Source of the DNA: Sipunculus nudus
Taxonomy: Eukaryota > Annelida > Sipuncula > Golfingiida > Sipunculidae
Direction of reading: 5' to 3'
Length of the DNA stretch: 64,000 nucleotides
NCBI GenBank assembly: GCA_026874595.1
Contig: CM049311.1
Coordinates: 57,310,453 to 57,374,452, forward strand
Made by a program: the position numbers and the translations under genes. This document shows, piece by piece, positions 46,141 to 59,744 of the stretch (position 1 is its first letter; the number at the start of each line of letters is the position of its first letter). The notes under the pieces are model-generated. The model was not told where the DNA came from. It searched no databases and saw only the letters and a list, made by a program, of their open reading frames with translations.

Positions 46141-49100
46141 GATGTTTTAATGCAAATAAATTTAAGGAACGAAACACACAGTAAAACCTGAAGCTTGAAA
46201 CTTTTTAAGGAATTTTCATATTGCACCTTGGTACGGTTCCTAACATGAAAATTTAGCCTTTTACTAAATAGGTCAGTTTATCCAAGCACGTCACGTGATT
46301 ATTAAATCCTAACCCTGCTATATATGATTATTATACAAATTAGCTTTCATGCAAATACATACTTGCGTCCAAAATATCATCAGATACCGATTTAAGTGTT
46401 TTATTTTAGAATAGCTCACAGACTTTTACTAATCTTAAATGATATAGCCCGGCCCACTGCTTGGCTGACCGTATTGCACCGGGAATCATCATGAACGTTC
46501 TACTTTGTAAAGAGCAAGACTACAATATAGGCATATTGATGCATATATACACATCAAGACTGGCCTGTAAAGTCAGGTCGGTAAATGCCGGTATGCATAG
46601 ACAATACCCCCTCTGGCAAAGAAGTGGTATTTAAATGCAAATATGAAAAAATGCCTTATTTTCTGTTTTTGATTATGTCAGAAAGACCTACCAACTATCA
46701 AAAATCTTCAATATGAAAGGACCTGCTGCTTACAGATAAAAATAGGATTTATCTACAACAGCAGACTTACAGGAATACAACAGAACTTTGAAAAATCATA
46801 GTAATACTACTGTACCTATCACTGTGTTGATAAATTTAGGAACAATTTGTTTTCCTTATTTAAATGAATATATAATTGTACCTGAAGTTATAGAGTTTTC
46901 TTCAAGTTTCGTCTGTGTCTATTGGCATTTGACGGTTTCTCACTGCTTATCAATGATCTTCCAAGGGATATGTAGGGTGCATGAATTATTATTTTACCTT
47001 AGTCATGATAGGTTGTTAGCGCTGCTTCAAACTGTCAACTATTTTTACTGATGATAATTGCTTAAGGTAGCTGGTTCCAGTCTGTACTTGTTTCTGGAAT
47101 AAAATAATGTTTATATGTTTTAGTACTGGACCAGAGTTGTGTACTAATTGCGTTTAAACATAGTCCTTGTTTGTATTTCAATGAAAGAATGTAGCGATTC
47201 AGCAAAGATTGCTGTAAGACCATTCATAATCTTGATAAAAAAATAATCATTAGTCTCATCTCCGTTCTTTCATGATTTGCCACTGCAATATTTGTCATCA
47301 TTTAGTCCCACTACTGTTTTGCAACAGTCATTGCAAACAAATCAGGCTATTATATTGATCATGATGGGTCTGATCATTGCTGTATATATTAACAGCAGCA
47401 GACAAATGCTTGGACTGATAATAATAGTAGGAAACATAATTAACGAGAAGTAATATGTATTACAATTACTTGACAATGCTATATTTATGTAAACTAAGAT
47501 TAATATAATCTATTACCGCCATGCCGCCTGTCCGTTGCCTCCTGGGTTCATTTATTTGAGCATGCACAGAAACCATCCCTTGCTGTGGATGGGTATGGAA
47601 ACACTCAGGTCTATACTCAATGACTTGGTACCCTGACATTACAGAGGAAATCGCTCTTACTTTGATGCACTATGATTCAGGGACTGTCTCTCTATGCATC
47701 AAAAGCATAATAACTGTCAGCTTAGAAAGTGTCAGCTAGTAAAACTAACCTGCCAAAACACTGCGCTAAAGGATACAACACAACTCCACCTCTGCCCATA
47801 AATCCATTAATATTTTTATCTTATATTAACTTCAAGAATACAAGATATGAAACCAAATAAGGAAGAGTCTAGTCATGAAGTGTAAGTCTAATATATATGC
47901 CAATATATACCAGCAAATGCTTATATCTGCTAACTGAAGGTGGTATAACCCGAGAGCGACAGCTGGCATGGTATCAACTGATACATACCCATGACACACC
48001 CAATTTTATACTCTTGACAGGATGCCATTCACATATTATTTTAAGCTGAAAGATTTCTCACAGAGAGAGAGAAGACTTAGCTCAAACAAAAATTAAAACA
48101 TTCCACGTTTTGTTGGGTGGCTTGCTGCAAATGACCTTGACACTCTGTCACAGTAAATATAGATAATGTGTCAGAGAAGAATATGAAGTGACGTGTATTG
48201 AAAATTTACCATTGCAGGCTCAGAAACCAGCATAAAAACAGTTGCATGTTGATTGTATGTTATAAGATCGAATTTTTCCAGTCCTGGGTGACCTTGTCTT
48301 TGTTTATATACTTAGGCCTAACCAAGAAAATTTTGTATTCAGAATTCCCTGATTTCAAAATAAACACCTTGAGGCTTATCGGTCTTATCCAACTGACCTA
48401 CACATGCGTGACAAGCACAGCTACTTCCTAATTTTTCCGTTACAGGTGAACTATTTGTTGCACAGGTCATGGGGAAGAGACTATTGTTCAGGGCTTGTTG
48501 TAGACTAGTATCCATTTCTATCTCTCATTTGTATATTTTATGTCATTTTCCGAAGTGATTTTTGTAATAGGTCTGTAATGAAGAACAAGTCCTTTCGTGT
48601 TGATATATATATATAGTCAAGTGTGTGTTAAACTACACAACGATAAAGTGCTCAACTGACAAAACCATACTCCCTATTAAGCTGAATATTTATTAATTTT
48701 AATATTTCCCCATTAGGTGCCCCTATTTCTTTTGTGCTGCAAGGTCCTCCACGCCTGTGACGCTTTTTCAGGAGGAGCCTCTTGGATTTTCACTGACCTG
48801 TTAAGACCATGGCCAGAGCGCATGTCCTACCCGAAAGGCATTTCCGTGCAATACGCGTTCACGCGGGTCGACTGTAATCCCCAATAATCCCCATATATAT
48901 TGTAACGCCTCTTAAGGAATTTTCTCGCAAAAGGAAGTAATGGTTTTTAATCCAAAGACCACATGACTCCATTTACAGTGCGAGGGCCTCTCAGTTTGTC
49001 AACACTGGGCACCGTTTGACAAACTTGTTATGGGTTACAGGTCTGTTGATTTTTATACATTTACAAATAAATCTTTCCATGATAACCATGGTTTCAAAAG

Positions 49101-50406
49101 TTCGGCCAAGTCATGGTTTTTATTAAGTTTTTATTTCAAAAAGAATCCCTATAACTTATTTATCATTATTTATCATTGCGATATTCCTTCGAAAAATAAT
49201 TTGAAATATCACTTAATTTATGGAGGAAAAACGGACAGAGTTTGTATAATTTTCCGATGTTTCATGACCCAAAACGTCATATCCGAGGCGTTGCCACAGA
49301 GGCGTTCCGTGAATAAAGTCCAATGCGGCTTACCTGTATGTATCTGTATTATATATAAGTAACTTACTGAGGACCTGAGGAAACATGACTCATCAATTTC
49401 TTCTATGGTTCTTGTTTCATAAACGGTTAGGATTTATTAGAAAATGACAAATCCCGCAAAAAAGCAGCCGAAACAAAACTGTGCTTTCATTGATTTATTC
49501 GTATTATTAACGTTTCGAATGACACAAAATTCAACTTTAATATCAACATTTTGTCCATGTATATCCTGGATTGGCCTAACTCTGATGATGATATATGTCG
49601 GAGGACCTAAGGAAATATAACATATTTCAGTACATGTTTTAGATAAGATAATTTTTATTCTCTTGTATATTAGGCATTATTTGTAGCAATATACAAACAT
49701 TATATAGTTTAGAAGTTACAAAGAATTTCTTAGCCCCAGCCTTTGTCCTTTGAATACATATTTGATGGATCAGTATATGTTGTATCTTAAATTGTAAAAT
49801 CTACACATTTATGTTAACGGAATTTACTTAGGTCCAGGTTACAGTAATGTGGCGACATCTGGCATAATGTTAAGGTACTAAATTGAGTGCAATTAACTGT
49901 GCAACACTTCTGATGACGTCATGGAAAATTTACTGGAATAAAGGGTCTTTGGCCATATTGTCTCCTCCTGTCAACATGGGTCTGGTTGTCTCCTCCGTTT
50001 AAATCTGCTTCCATCCTCGGAAAGAATACAATAGTATATGAAAAACATGCTGCCACAAAAAAATCAATATTGAATATTGAATCGCTATTTTTCGCATCGA
50101 TCCACCCCGACAATTAACTAAACAGATGTAGCTAAAATCGAGGCGAGGCATTGAACGAAAAACTTTAGCTACTTTTTCTCGGTTTGCTCCTAGACTAAAA
50201 CACGTGTCTGAGGAAATGATTTCTGAATTTTAATGTGCCGCCCATCATATATTTGCAGAGTTCTCCAATTATACAGTTCTCGGCATCACTCGGGCCACTC
50301 TCTCTATATCTGTAGAGCATTATGACGGACACATAGTGGCTGCCTGCCTTACGACTGCATTTTTTCCAGTTGATATTTATATTTCTCGGCATAGCCAGCT
50401 GTATAT

Positions 50407-50473
<67 letters not shown>

Positions 50474-52490
50474 GTGGTTGGTTGCTCCATGAGAAGTCTG
50501 ACAGACCATATGACCGGAAGAACATACAGGAAGGACAAGTTGTTTGTCTGGGGGACTTGTGTCACCTGTCCACCTTACTCTTTTACCGACGCTGTACCTT
50601 CACCCGTCCAAATAATTTAAACTGCCTTTTATTAATATAGATCCGCATTGACTTGTCAATTATCCGACAATTACAGTAAGTAGTTAAAGATGGATCATAC
50701 ATAAAACTAGAAGAAATGTTTCATCTGCCGATTATCTGTTGCCATGGCAAAAGTATGACAGCTGGAGCAAGGTGTAAATCAATGATGCTTTTCCTTTGAC
50801 CATTCAACTTGGTGTGTAATTTATAACTTAATTCACACTCCAGCGTCATGTTTAATGCGAGTATCAGGAATCGATTTAGATAATTGACACAGGTCCCCCT
50901 TTTTGACCGAAACCATCTTGGAAATAGAATACGTTTAAATTCCGTAAAAAGCAGAGCTGGATATTGCGTCTGGCGCTGTACGTATCTTTCCTATACTCGT
51001 GCATTCTTTAGTTATATATAGTGTACCAGCACTCCCGGTACACTTGTTACGTCACATTCTCTTCCAAGATCCTGTCATCCGAGTTAAAAATGATCTATCG
51101 ATGCATCGAATAACGATTTGGGTGTTAAAATTCGGTGATTAATACATTCATACATGTATTTGTTTAACAAATGTACATCCATGATAAATACTTTATCAGA
51201 GAAGATGTGTTTTTGTTGGATCAATTTTTTTCGCTCCCATATGGCAGTGGACTATCATCAGAACGAATTGAGTCCATTTTTATTAACATTACAGTTTGCT
51301 CACTTCTATAAAAAAACTCGTCTTCCGCCAAATAACGTAAGAGTTTAGAACTCTCATTTTATTTTTACCATGCAGGTTCTTTATCCAACCTACCAACGAC
51401 TGTCCCAGTAATTTTCCCAATTTTCAGTAGTAGAGTTGTTAAATGACTAATGTGCCAGTAACAAAGAAAAAGGGTCAAAGATGTTAAAATGGTCTTTTTT
51501 GAACTCATGAGATGTTAAATTACAATGTCCCACTCACTCCGGGGCGTCAATGTTGGGGAAAGGGAGTATATATTCCCTCTCTACTTTTTCGCAGGGCGGG
51601 TGGTCAGTGTAATTATCCCCCTTTAAATTGAGATTATAATATTTATATATTGGAAATTATTATATTGATAATTATAATAATAGACTTCCGTTTCATTAAT
51701 GAAATTACTATGAAATATATATATCATAAAACCCCAAGTTTAGAATTAACCTTTACTGAAAACAAAATACCTTATTTTTTTTCAAACATTATACTTAATT
51801 TCATATATTTGAAATGTGTCACATGAACCCGTAAAAGGTAAATATATTTGCGCGTTTGTGTGTTTGTGTATATATATTTGCACCCCCCCCCCCGACTCTT
51901 GAAGATAAATGGACGCCACTGGTCCTACTAACAATCCTGCGACTGGTGGTGTGACTCAAATTTGATGCCGTGAAACCAGAGTGGACAATCCATGACTCTC
52001 ATGCGACAAAATCCGGCGTGTTAGGAGGTTTTTTATGCACACCTGAAAACAAGATGACCGATTTGTGTCTTGTGATCGTCACGTCCTACCATGGATAATT
52101 ATACTGATTTGCCATTAGATTTTTACCATTGTGTCATCCGATTTAATCAACGATTGCATGTTACAACTTGTCGTTTCCCTGAGTGTAACTGGACATTTAT
52201 ATATACGCTATGGTATTTACTTAATCAGTGTGATTATTGAATAAATGAAAGTTTATAATAAACGTTAAAAAAACAGGATGGAATGGGTATTCAAGGAAAT
52301 TTGCAATACTATAGGCGTATATCCATGTATGGATATGAGGTGATTAACTTAATTTTGATTTTTTAATGTGAGAAAGGTGATTGGGAGTCATTTTACATTC
52401 CGCAAACACTTTTTTTTAATCAACAACACAATATCCAGAAAAATCCATTATAAAAAGTAAACATGAATAAACATACTAGAAAATTTTTGC
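46141..52490. other. no recognised gene
   Basis: AT-rich sequence with scattered short open frames. The longest, 49030-49362 plus strand (110 codons), has no recognisable motif and a composition like its surroundings. A (TA)n tract of about 30 units lies at 50411-50470. I found no splice-bounded exons of a known family. Confidence 0.4.
50411..50470. repeat. (TA)n microsatellite
   Basis: About 30 uninterrupted TA units. Open frames of 94-104 codons on both strands cross it and are artefacts. Confidence 0.96.
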
Positions 52491-52494
52491 ATTA

Positions 52495-53995
52495 GTAGTG
52501 TCCTCTGTTAACATGTCAAAATAATAAATAAACACACACACTTTAACATCAGTATTAGTGTTGTATTCTGTTAACATGTTAAAATAATAAATAAACACAC
52601 ACACTATAACATCAGTATTAGTGGTACTGTTACGGAACCTAATATCAACGGATCACGTAGTCGTGACGAACATAAATTTTGTAATGGAGATAAAAAAAAA
52701 TTCTGTAACACTAGGCAGCGTGAAATGTCTATAGGGGAATGAATAAAGAAGTCAGTGTTTTTTTGTTAACAAATAATTGCAATTTTATTCTTAAAACAAT
52801 CCTTACATTACAACACACCAAATCATTACAATAACACAGTATAACAACAGTAAAACAGCAAATCAATACAATCACACAGTAAAATAAACAAAGTGCACAG
52901 TACCTGATACCACTACTGCCACGGCGATAAGTCCTTTAAAATGAATAAGCCGGAAGAACAGTTCACACAAATCTTCTCAGAGAATAACAGTCCAATGTAA
53001 TTACAAAATCTACTGTTATCCAAAACTGAAATCCTGGCAGTGATCCGAAAGGCTAACTGGAGACTATATAAAATCCGTCATAAATTTGAAGAAAATCTTT
53101 AACTGTTGCACGTATCGGAAAAGGTCCCACTCTTCTGTGTCCGCTGGAATATTCTCTCACCTCTCCTTCTCTCTCGGCTGTAAAACACAACCTATATTTA
53201 TAGCTTCTCATCTCAAGTAGAGAACATTCCTTTTCATTCCATTCAAAAAAAGCTAGCATGATACACAGTACACACGCGTTACAGGAAACATCTAGAACAA
53301 CATCGCTGTGTCTCTACATATCAGGGTACACACGTGGGCCGGCCCGACTCGGCCAGGCGAGAAAGCCCCAGACTAGCATGACAGCGAGAGTTCAACCAGT
53401 ACGGATTAAACTGAGAGTGCAACACCCGGCCAGGCGAGGCCGCTACAGCATGAGTTACGCCCGTGTCACACAATAAAAAAGACATCTGTAACAGTATGTA
53501 TTGGTAAAATGTAAAAATAATCACACACACTATAACATAAGTATTAGTGGTAGCCTCTGGTTACATGTAAAAATAATAAATTAACACAATATAACATCAG
53601 TATTAGCGGTATCCTCTGTTTACATGAAAAAATAAGAAATAAACACACACGCTAAAACATCAGTATTAGTGGTAGCCTCTGTTTACATGAAAAATAATAA
53701 ATAAACAATAACACTATAACATCAGTATTAGTGGTATATCCTCTGTTTACATGAAAAAATAATAAATAAACACACACACTGTAACATCAGTATAAGTGGT
53801 ATCCTCTGGTAAAATGTAAAAATAATAAATAAACACACACACTATAAGATCAGTATTATTGGTATTCTCTGGTAACATGTAAAAATGATAAAAACACAGA
53901 CACTATAATATCAGTATTAGTGGTGTCCCCTGTAAACATGTAAAAATAATAAATAAACACACACTATAAGATCAGTATTAGTGGTGTACCTGTTA
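52495..53995 (+). repeat. ~62-bp minisatellite (interrupted)
   Basis: Units read tcctctgttaacatgt, then aaaataataaataaacacac, then actataacatcagtattagt, then ggta. About ten copies are present, two before and about eight after an 866-bp insertion at 52628-53493. Confidence 0.9.
52628..53493. mobile_element. 866-bp insertion inside the minisatellite (solo LTR or small DNA transposon)
   Basis: The ends are TGTTAC...GTAACA (inverted), giving the TG...CA form of an LTR with near-matching flanks gtac/gtat. If one more base is included on each side (CTGTTAC...GTAACAG), the flanks are a perfect TA duplication, as in Tc1/mariner elements. On the minus strand a TATA-like 'gctataaatatagg' near 53185-53200 could be an LTR promoter. 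The class is undecided. Small open frames inside are not convincing. Confidence 0.6.
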
Positions 53996-55303
53996 TCATG
54001 TATCTCAACATATCTTGTTCCCCTACCCTCAAGTATCGCAATTAATTCTTGTTTTGATGGTTTCAAAATAACTATGTAATATTTTTATTGGTTAAAAACA
54101 GACATGTTTCAGTGATTCAACTGACAGATTTATTGCCATATAAAACCTAATTCCAAGTTACTGTGAGACATCTCGCATCTGCCACAGAGTAAGGGAATCA
54201 GCCCGTGTCCTGTGTCGGCTGCGGAAAGCAGTTAAATGTACTATGAATTTGATCTTACATTTCACTAAAGTACAATCACAGCATTATATATGTAACTTAC
54301 TAAGTTAATTGTTCTGAAATATGGTCATTCATAATAGTGTATGCCTATACCAAGTATTAATTGGTGCTAACTGAGTGTTAAATTACAGTCTCCGGCTATT
54401 AATAGTCACCTGACGTCACCTTAAGCAACAGGTAAATGACAGGTTAGGAGGGATGCAGCTCACAGTGTAGGATAACATATAGATAACAGTAATATTCGTG
54501 CGGGGACATCGGAAACGGCAGTTATACAAGGTGAGATGCCAGCAGGAGCTTATAAATAAATATACTTGTGCCCTAAGTCAGCATAGACACAGAACTGCAG
54601 TTAAAGACTGAAACGGCAATTAGCTGACCAAACAGATGCCGTAAATATGAGGAGCATCCGGCCAGGAAGGTCTTGTATCAAAATGATGGATAAGATACTA
54701 CCGTTAAATGATGAGTCGAGGGAGGTAGTTTGTTACACTGAATCAGGGAACATTTGGCCTTCAATCTTCACCCGCTCGCATATAAACCGGTCGTCTTTTG
54801 CGGAGTTATCTCTTCCAAGCTGGCGGAGGAACCAATTCAAGAGGGGGATTCATGAAGATCAACCCCAGAAGGTGCCATTTCCTGGATGTACCTTTCTTCT
54901 GGTCACCGGAAATTTTGCATAAGGCCGCATCTGATATTTTGACTTGCTGAATGGTTTATTTCTTAGCTAATCAGACAGTGGTACTCACAAATAAGCATTC
55001 GTGACAAACAACAGAAACTGCATAAACAGGTCGTCATGGAGGGGGAAAATGTCTGCTACAATGGTTTGTTCAATTTCATCTGAAAATCTTAACATTGATC
55101 TATACTGTTTTTTTTTTCAAAAGATATACATGCATGCTGTTCGTCAGATGTATACAGTTATAAGTTGTTTTTATGTTGCAACAGTAATATCTGGACACAA
55201 AACAACTCCGGAACAGTCCGTTTTACAATAACTATCAGTATTTAAAAAGTATATGCGGTACAGCTAAAATAGAAATTCTTGATGAACTGAAGTAATTGAG
55301 ACA
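53996..55303. other. 5' flank of the receptor gene
   Basis: No protein-coding segment was recognised. A possible non-coding first exon could end at the donor-like 'acaag|gtgaga' (about 54529), with an acceptor-like 'ttcaaaag' near 55121. This is speculative. The 91-codon open frame at 54647-54922 matches nothing I know. Confidence 0.3.
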
Positions 55304-56386
55304 ATGGTTAACAACTCAACAGCCACATCTGTCATAGGGGACAGTGATATCGCTAAACCGTTGACAACAGCACGTACTATAGGTGTTTGTTATGTGTTAT
55401 GTGTGTCGGCTGGTTGTGTGTGCGGCTGTGCTTTTCTTATCAACTACATCAGACGCTCTCCACAAGTACGCAACAAAGGTAACTGCTTCCATATTAACCT
55501 TTTGACTGTGTGTATACTTGAAGGATTCATCATGTCGCCTATTTCCGCGATCAGCAAATTTATACCTGACGACCAATATCTGTTGACGATCACATGTGCC
55601 CTCAAAAGGAGTTTCATGATCACTATCCCCGTTTCGGTCGTCAGCGTAGCGTGCAATTTCTTTATACTTTACCATCATGTGCGCGGAAAAGCTGCCGTGT
55701 TCATGACAACTAGATTAAGATGGCACGTAGCTGCCTTGATTGCTCCCTGGTTATTTAGTGCTCTCTGGTTAATAACTGATTATGAATTTGAGGGCTTTTG
55801 TCGCGAAATTTGTGACCCTTTTTATACCCCGGCTACCATTGGGACCTATTCGCTTATGGCCTGTGTTATATTCACTTTGATGCTCGCCGTTGCTGCTGGT
55901 TATATGATTGCCTGTATGTGCGAAATTCGGAAGCTTATCGGACCATCTCCAAATATGACATCGGTATTTATCACCGAATCATCGCGGGACGAGCCACGGG
56001 AAGAGAGAAGGGATGTGTTCAACGTCATTCCAGAACCATCTAATGAAGCTCGAACGAATCAACAAACCGGTACAATAAACTTAAACCCCTCTGCCGTGTA
56101 CCTGGAAAGAGACCGCGATCTGATTGTGCGGTCCTCTGTCTTGCTTGTTATCTTTGTTCTTCACTTGATCCCAATCTGTGGACATCTTAAACGCGTGTTT
56201 GGACCAATGTCGGCAAAGGAAACCAATGCGTTTCGAGAGCTCACAGCATTAATACGGATGACGGGTGACTGCCTGTACCCGGTAATTTTTCTCTGGGGGA
56301 AGGATTGGAAACCCAGGTGCATCAAACGGTCCCTGACACAAGAAAGATATGTGGTTCCGGAAAACAGGGTCACCACATCGGTATAA
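55304..56386 (+). CDS. orphan seven-transmembrane receptor, rhodopsin-like, single exon
   Basis: 360 codons, ATG to TAA, with no intron. The N-terminus has a possible N-glycosylation cluster (NNST, residues 3-6). Hydrophobic segments lie at about 25-49, 62-85, 95-122, 140-158, 178-204, 273-294 and 310-332, giving seven passes with the N-terminus outside. C98 at the start of TM3 and C166 or C170 in loop 2 could form the usual disulfide. TM4 has the conserved Trp (W149) and TM6 has F-x-x-H-L-x-P (284-290), like FxxCWxP. The DRY motif is replaced by HHV (124-126), and NPxxY by DCLYPVIF (322-329). The third inner loop is long and polar (about 205-272). It is most likely a lineage-expanded class A receptor of unknown ligand acting at the plasma membrane. 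The start is the first ATG before TM1. Confidence 0.82.
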   Translation: MVNNSTATSVIGDSDIAKPLTTARTIGVCYVLCVSAGCVCGCAFLINYIRRSPQVRNKGNCFHINLLTVCILEGFIMSPISAISKFIPDDQYLLTITCALKRSFMITIPVSVVSVACNFFILYHHVRGKAAVFMTTRLRWHVAALIAPWLFSALWLITDYEFEGFCREICDPFYTPATIGTYSLMACVIFTLMLAVAAGYMIACMCEIRKLIGPSPNMTSVFITESSRDEPREERRDVFNVIPEPSNEARTNQQTGTINLNPSAVYLERDRDLIVRSSVLLVIFVLHLIPICGHLKRVFGPMSAKETNAFRELTALIRMTGDCLYPVIFLWGKDWKPRCIKRSLTQERYVVPENRVTTSV

Positions 56387-57404
56387 GGTGCATGGAACCT
56401 AAACTTATAAAATAATAGGTCCAGTTTTGTTCCCTCTGGTCTCCCGCTCCTTTGACCTCTAATGACATTAAGACCATTTTAAGGCAGCCATGTATCCGTC
56501 AGTGGCGTGGGAAGTGTAGGCCGGGTATTTCTGAGCCTGTAGTCTGTGCACTCGTGGTCCAGGCCGGTTAGCTGTCAGTCATAACAAAATATAACAACAT
56601 TGGCTCCGGGCACTCCTCGCTGGGCTGGTTTCCGGTTTTCCGGATTTTATTGTCATACGATGTCGATCGAGTGGGAACGCAGATTATTTCTTCAGTGATC
56701 ATCGTGGATCATCGTATCATTCACACACTGTATCCATTATAATATCGATAAATTGTTGAAGTTGTTTTATGTACCCATAGCATTTGTAATTTATCAGTCT
56801 TTGAAGTCTAAACAAAATGTTAACCGTTCAATATTGTTAACGTCGCAAATATTATGCTTTTATAAGGTATTCATTACAGTTTGGCGCTGTTTGAAAATGG
56901 TTTATGATAAAGAGTACTTATATGTACATTTGCAGAATTCTATTGCGGTTTCGGACAACGTGACAGGGCAGTATCAAACGCTTCCTATAATTCTATATCT
57001 TGGCGTTAACTAGGACCGAATGTTCATGGATAGTTAAGCTAGCATTGGATAAAGAAATGGAAGGGGTTGCCTACAACAAAAAGAGAGTATTTCTTTCTTA
57101 ATACTTGCTATATATGTTTTACTTCTTTTATTTATTTTTTTGTTGGAGAGCCCAGGTACATGGAAGAGCACACAAACACTGTGGTTGCTCTGTTGATAAT
57201 GTGAATTTTGGTGTGGTTGTAATATGTATACAGATTTCGTGGTTGGCAGGGATATACACTTGTTGCCGGTCGTTTTAAGGATCTAAAAATTGAAACAGAA
57301 AGATTAGTAGTTTTTCCATAGTTTTAATATTAAAAATTGCAATGTATTTTGCAATCGCCTTTTACGCCATGTAATCACAAGAAAAGACTACGGTGAGTGC
57401 TTTG
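56387..57404. other. 3' flank of the receptor gene, no recognised gene
   Basis: AT-rich sequence. The open frame at 56753-57013 has no recognisable domain. No clear AATAAA was found directly after the stop. Confidence 0.4.
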
Positions 57405-57962
57405 CATATTTCAACACCGAGACATGGCTCGACAATAATATCCCCGACTCCGCAATGACGCCTTCAGGTTTCGCTACCAGGACCGACAATATGACCGTGT
57501 TGGTAAATCAAAGGGTGGTGGAGTGTGTTTTCTTATTAATGAAATATGGTGTTAGAACAAGAAAGTGATTTCTAGATCATGTACCCCAGAGTTGGAATCT
57601 TTTTCAATCAAGGGTCGCCCCTCTACCTGCCAAGGGAATTTGGTTCACTGATTTTGACTGTCACCTATATCTCCCCAGAAGCGAATGCTTTGTCTGCTAT
57701 CGAATTGCTGTCAAGCATTGTGACTGAAAACGAAAATAACAACCCAGGGGTTATTAACATTATAGCTGGAGACTTCAACCATACCAATTTAAAAAAAATG
57801 CCTACCGAAATATATTGCCAACATGTTAAATGTACAACACGATATGGCAAGGTGTGATAATTGTTAAAGATTAAAGATGCGTACAAGTCTCTACGATGCG
57901 CCCCGCTCGGTGACACCGATCATAAAATGGTTCATCTTGGGCCCCAGTATCGCCATGTTGAA
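57405..57962 (+). pseudogene. LINE endonuclease fragment (CR1/Rex-like)
   Basis: Three frames together give TETWLDNNIPDSAM, then GKSKGGGVCFLINE, LTVTYISPEANA, IIAGDFNHTNLKKM and HVKCTTRYGKV, ending with IKDAYKSLRCAPLGDTDH-like residues. This is the apurinic endonuclease domain of a non-LTR retrotransposon; GDFN and the SDH-like end are catalytic motifs. Several frameshifts make it dead. It is 5' and 3' truncated, and no reverse transcriptase follows. Confidence 0.75.
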
Positions 57963-59112
57963 ATAATAACTTTAACTTCGTGGTGAAAATAATCTGGAGT
58001 TAAATGTAAAGAAAACCAAGGAGATCTAATCACCTGGTCAACGTCTTGGGACCCCCGTATTTTCTTCACTTCTGAACCGTGTCGGTCGACTTGTTTTTGC
58101 GAAAGGGGGGGGGGGGGGGCACTACTCCTGATTTGTTTACTCCTAATAGAAATACAGCGCCATTTAAAAATCGCATTTTTGTAGTTATGTATACACACTA
58201 TTATAACTCACGTACCACCATAGTTACGTTTGTGAAAAAGTCCTGACAGGGGTTCACTCAATATATGATTGCCTTTTGTAGCAAAAACCATGAAAACTAA
58301 ATGGATAAATTAAATACGTGTATATGTGTACATATTTATATATAGATTATTTTCATCATGCATGAGTCATTGTAGTATGACGTTAAATCCGACAGGCCGT
58401 GAATTCTAATAATTGCTTATGTTTTAAGTTATTTAAATCAATTATTACAACTTGCGCTGTATGAATGAATTCATTTGTGAAGGCGAGGTCGGTAACTCGA
58501 TGTTCTGATCCGGACAGATTCGTTAGACCTTGTGTACAGTCCTTAGTCAATGGACCATAGATATTTCATATTTTGTTACTATTTTCATCCGCCGAAAGCC
58601 CGCGAAATCTTAAAATTGTTGATGTTCATTACGCTATTTCAATCCTGTATCATTCTGGTACATAAGTTTGTCTATATAATTGAATTCAGTTGTAAAGGTT
58701 GAGACGTTGATGTATTGACACGAATTTATACAGATTATAGACAATACAGGCTACAGACATTAAATATTTTGTTCCACTGTGGGGCCTGCGGGCCTATCAG
58801 TAATTATCTCTCAAACATTTTTGTTTATTTGTCTTATTTGTCACTTCAATGTTTGTATGTTGTACTGAATGTCACTCTAATGTACAAACTATAATGCCAC
58901 ACGTAAACGCGGGCTGTGTTTAAATTATACAATTCTGTTTGTCGTCCAAAGTATCATGTTTGTTGTTGACTAGATGTCGTAAAAATATTGGTACCGGGGT
59001 CAGAAGTAAAAAACTCTTAAATGGTCTATATCTAAGCATTCTACAAGTTGAACCTGAATTTTTGTTTCTTATAAGCATTATTTCATCATGTTACCATGAA
59101 AATGTTAATGAC
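57963..59112. other. no recognised gene
   Basis: AT-rich sequence with a G run at about 58106-58119. Open frames are short and unrecognised. Confidence 0.4.
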
Positions 59113-59744
59113 ATACTTTCGATCGGTTAATATTAGGTAATGCGGTATGCGCTCTGGTTAAGTGTCATACTGTTCGCAAAAATTTCAGTGTAATTTATAG
59201 GAATTTCTTTCATCGGATAGTCATTGTAAAATTCAGTTTACTCCTATCAGGAGATATTCATTTGAATCCAGGGCCAACAGGAGTGGACGCATTTCGCCAG
59301 ATTAGTATAGTGCATGTAAATGTGAGGAGTGTGTTGGCTAACAACAAACTCGAGGAACTGGAATTACTGGCAAAAAGTAGAAATTTATCTATTATCTGTG
59401 AAACGTGGCTAGATCACAATATACCTAACATTGCGGCGGGGTAGTTATGTATATAAAAATAATTTTCCATTTACTATTCGTAATGATTTAATGGTAGAAA
59501 ACCAAGAACAAATTTGGATAGACCTACGTTTAAGCAAACAAATATATTGGTTGGTACATATTATCGGCCACCTGGACAAAATGCAGAAAGTCGTAACCAT
59601 TTTTTACTATATTTGGAAAGAGAGAAGGCGATCGAGGGCTGTTCTGAAGCTGTCATAATTGTCGGAGATTTCAATAATCGCTGTGTAGATTGGTCATCAG
59701 ATCACAAAGATAGTGACCTTGGTAACGCCTAAAAACATATAACA

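Noticed and set aside
49030-49362. 110-codon plus-strand open frame
   Set aside because: No recognisable motif, AT-driven composition and no splice context. It cannot be supported as a gene.
50195-50620. Open frames of 94-104 codons on both strands
   Set aside because: They are held open by a pure (TA)n tract (YIYIYI repeats), not by coding selection.
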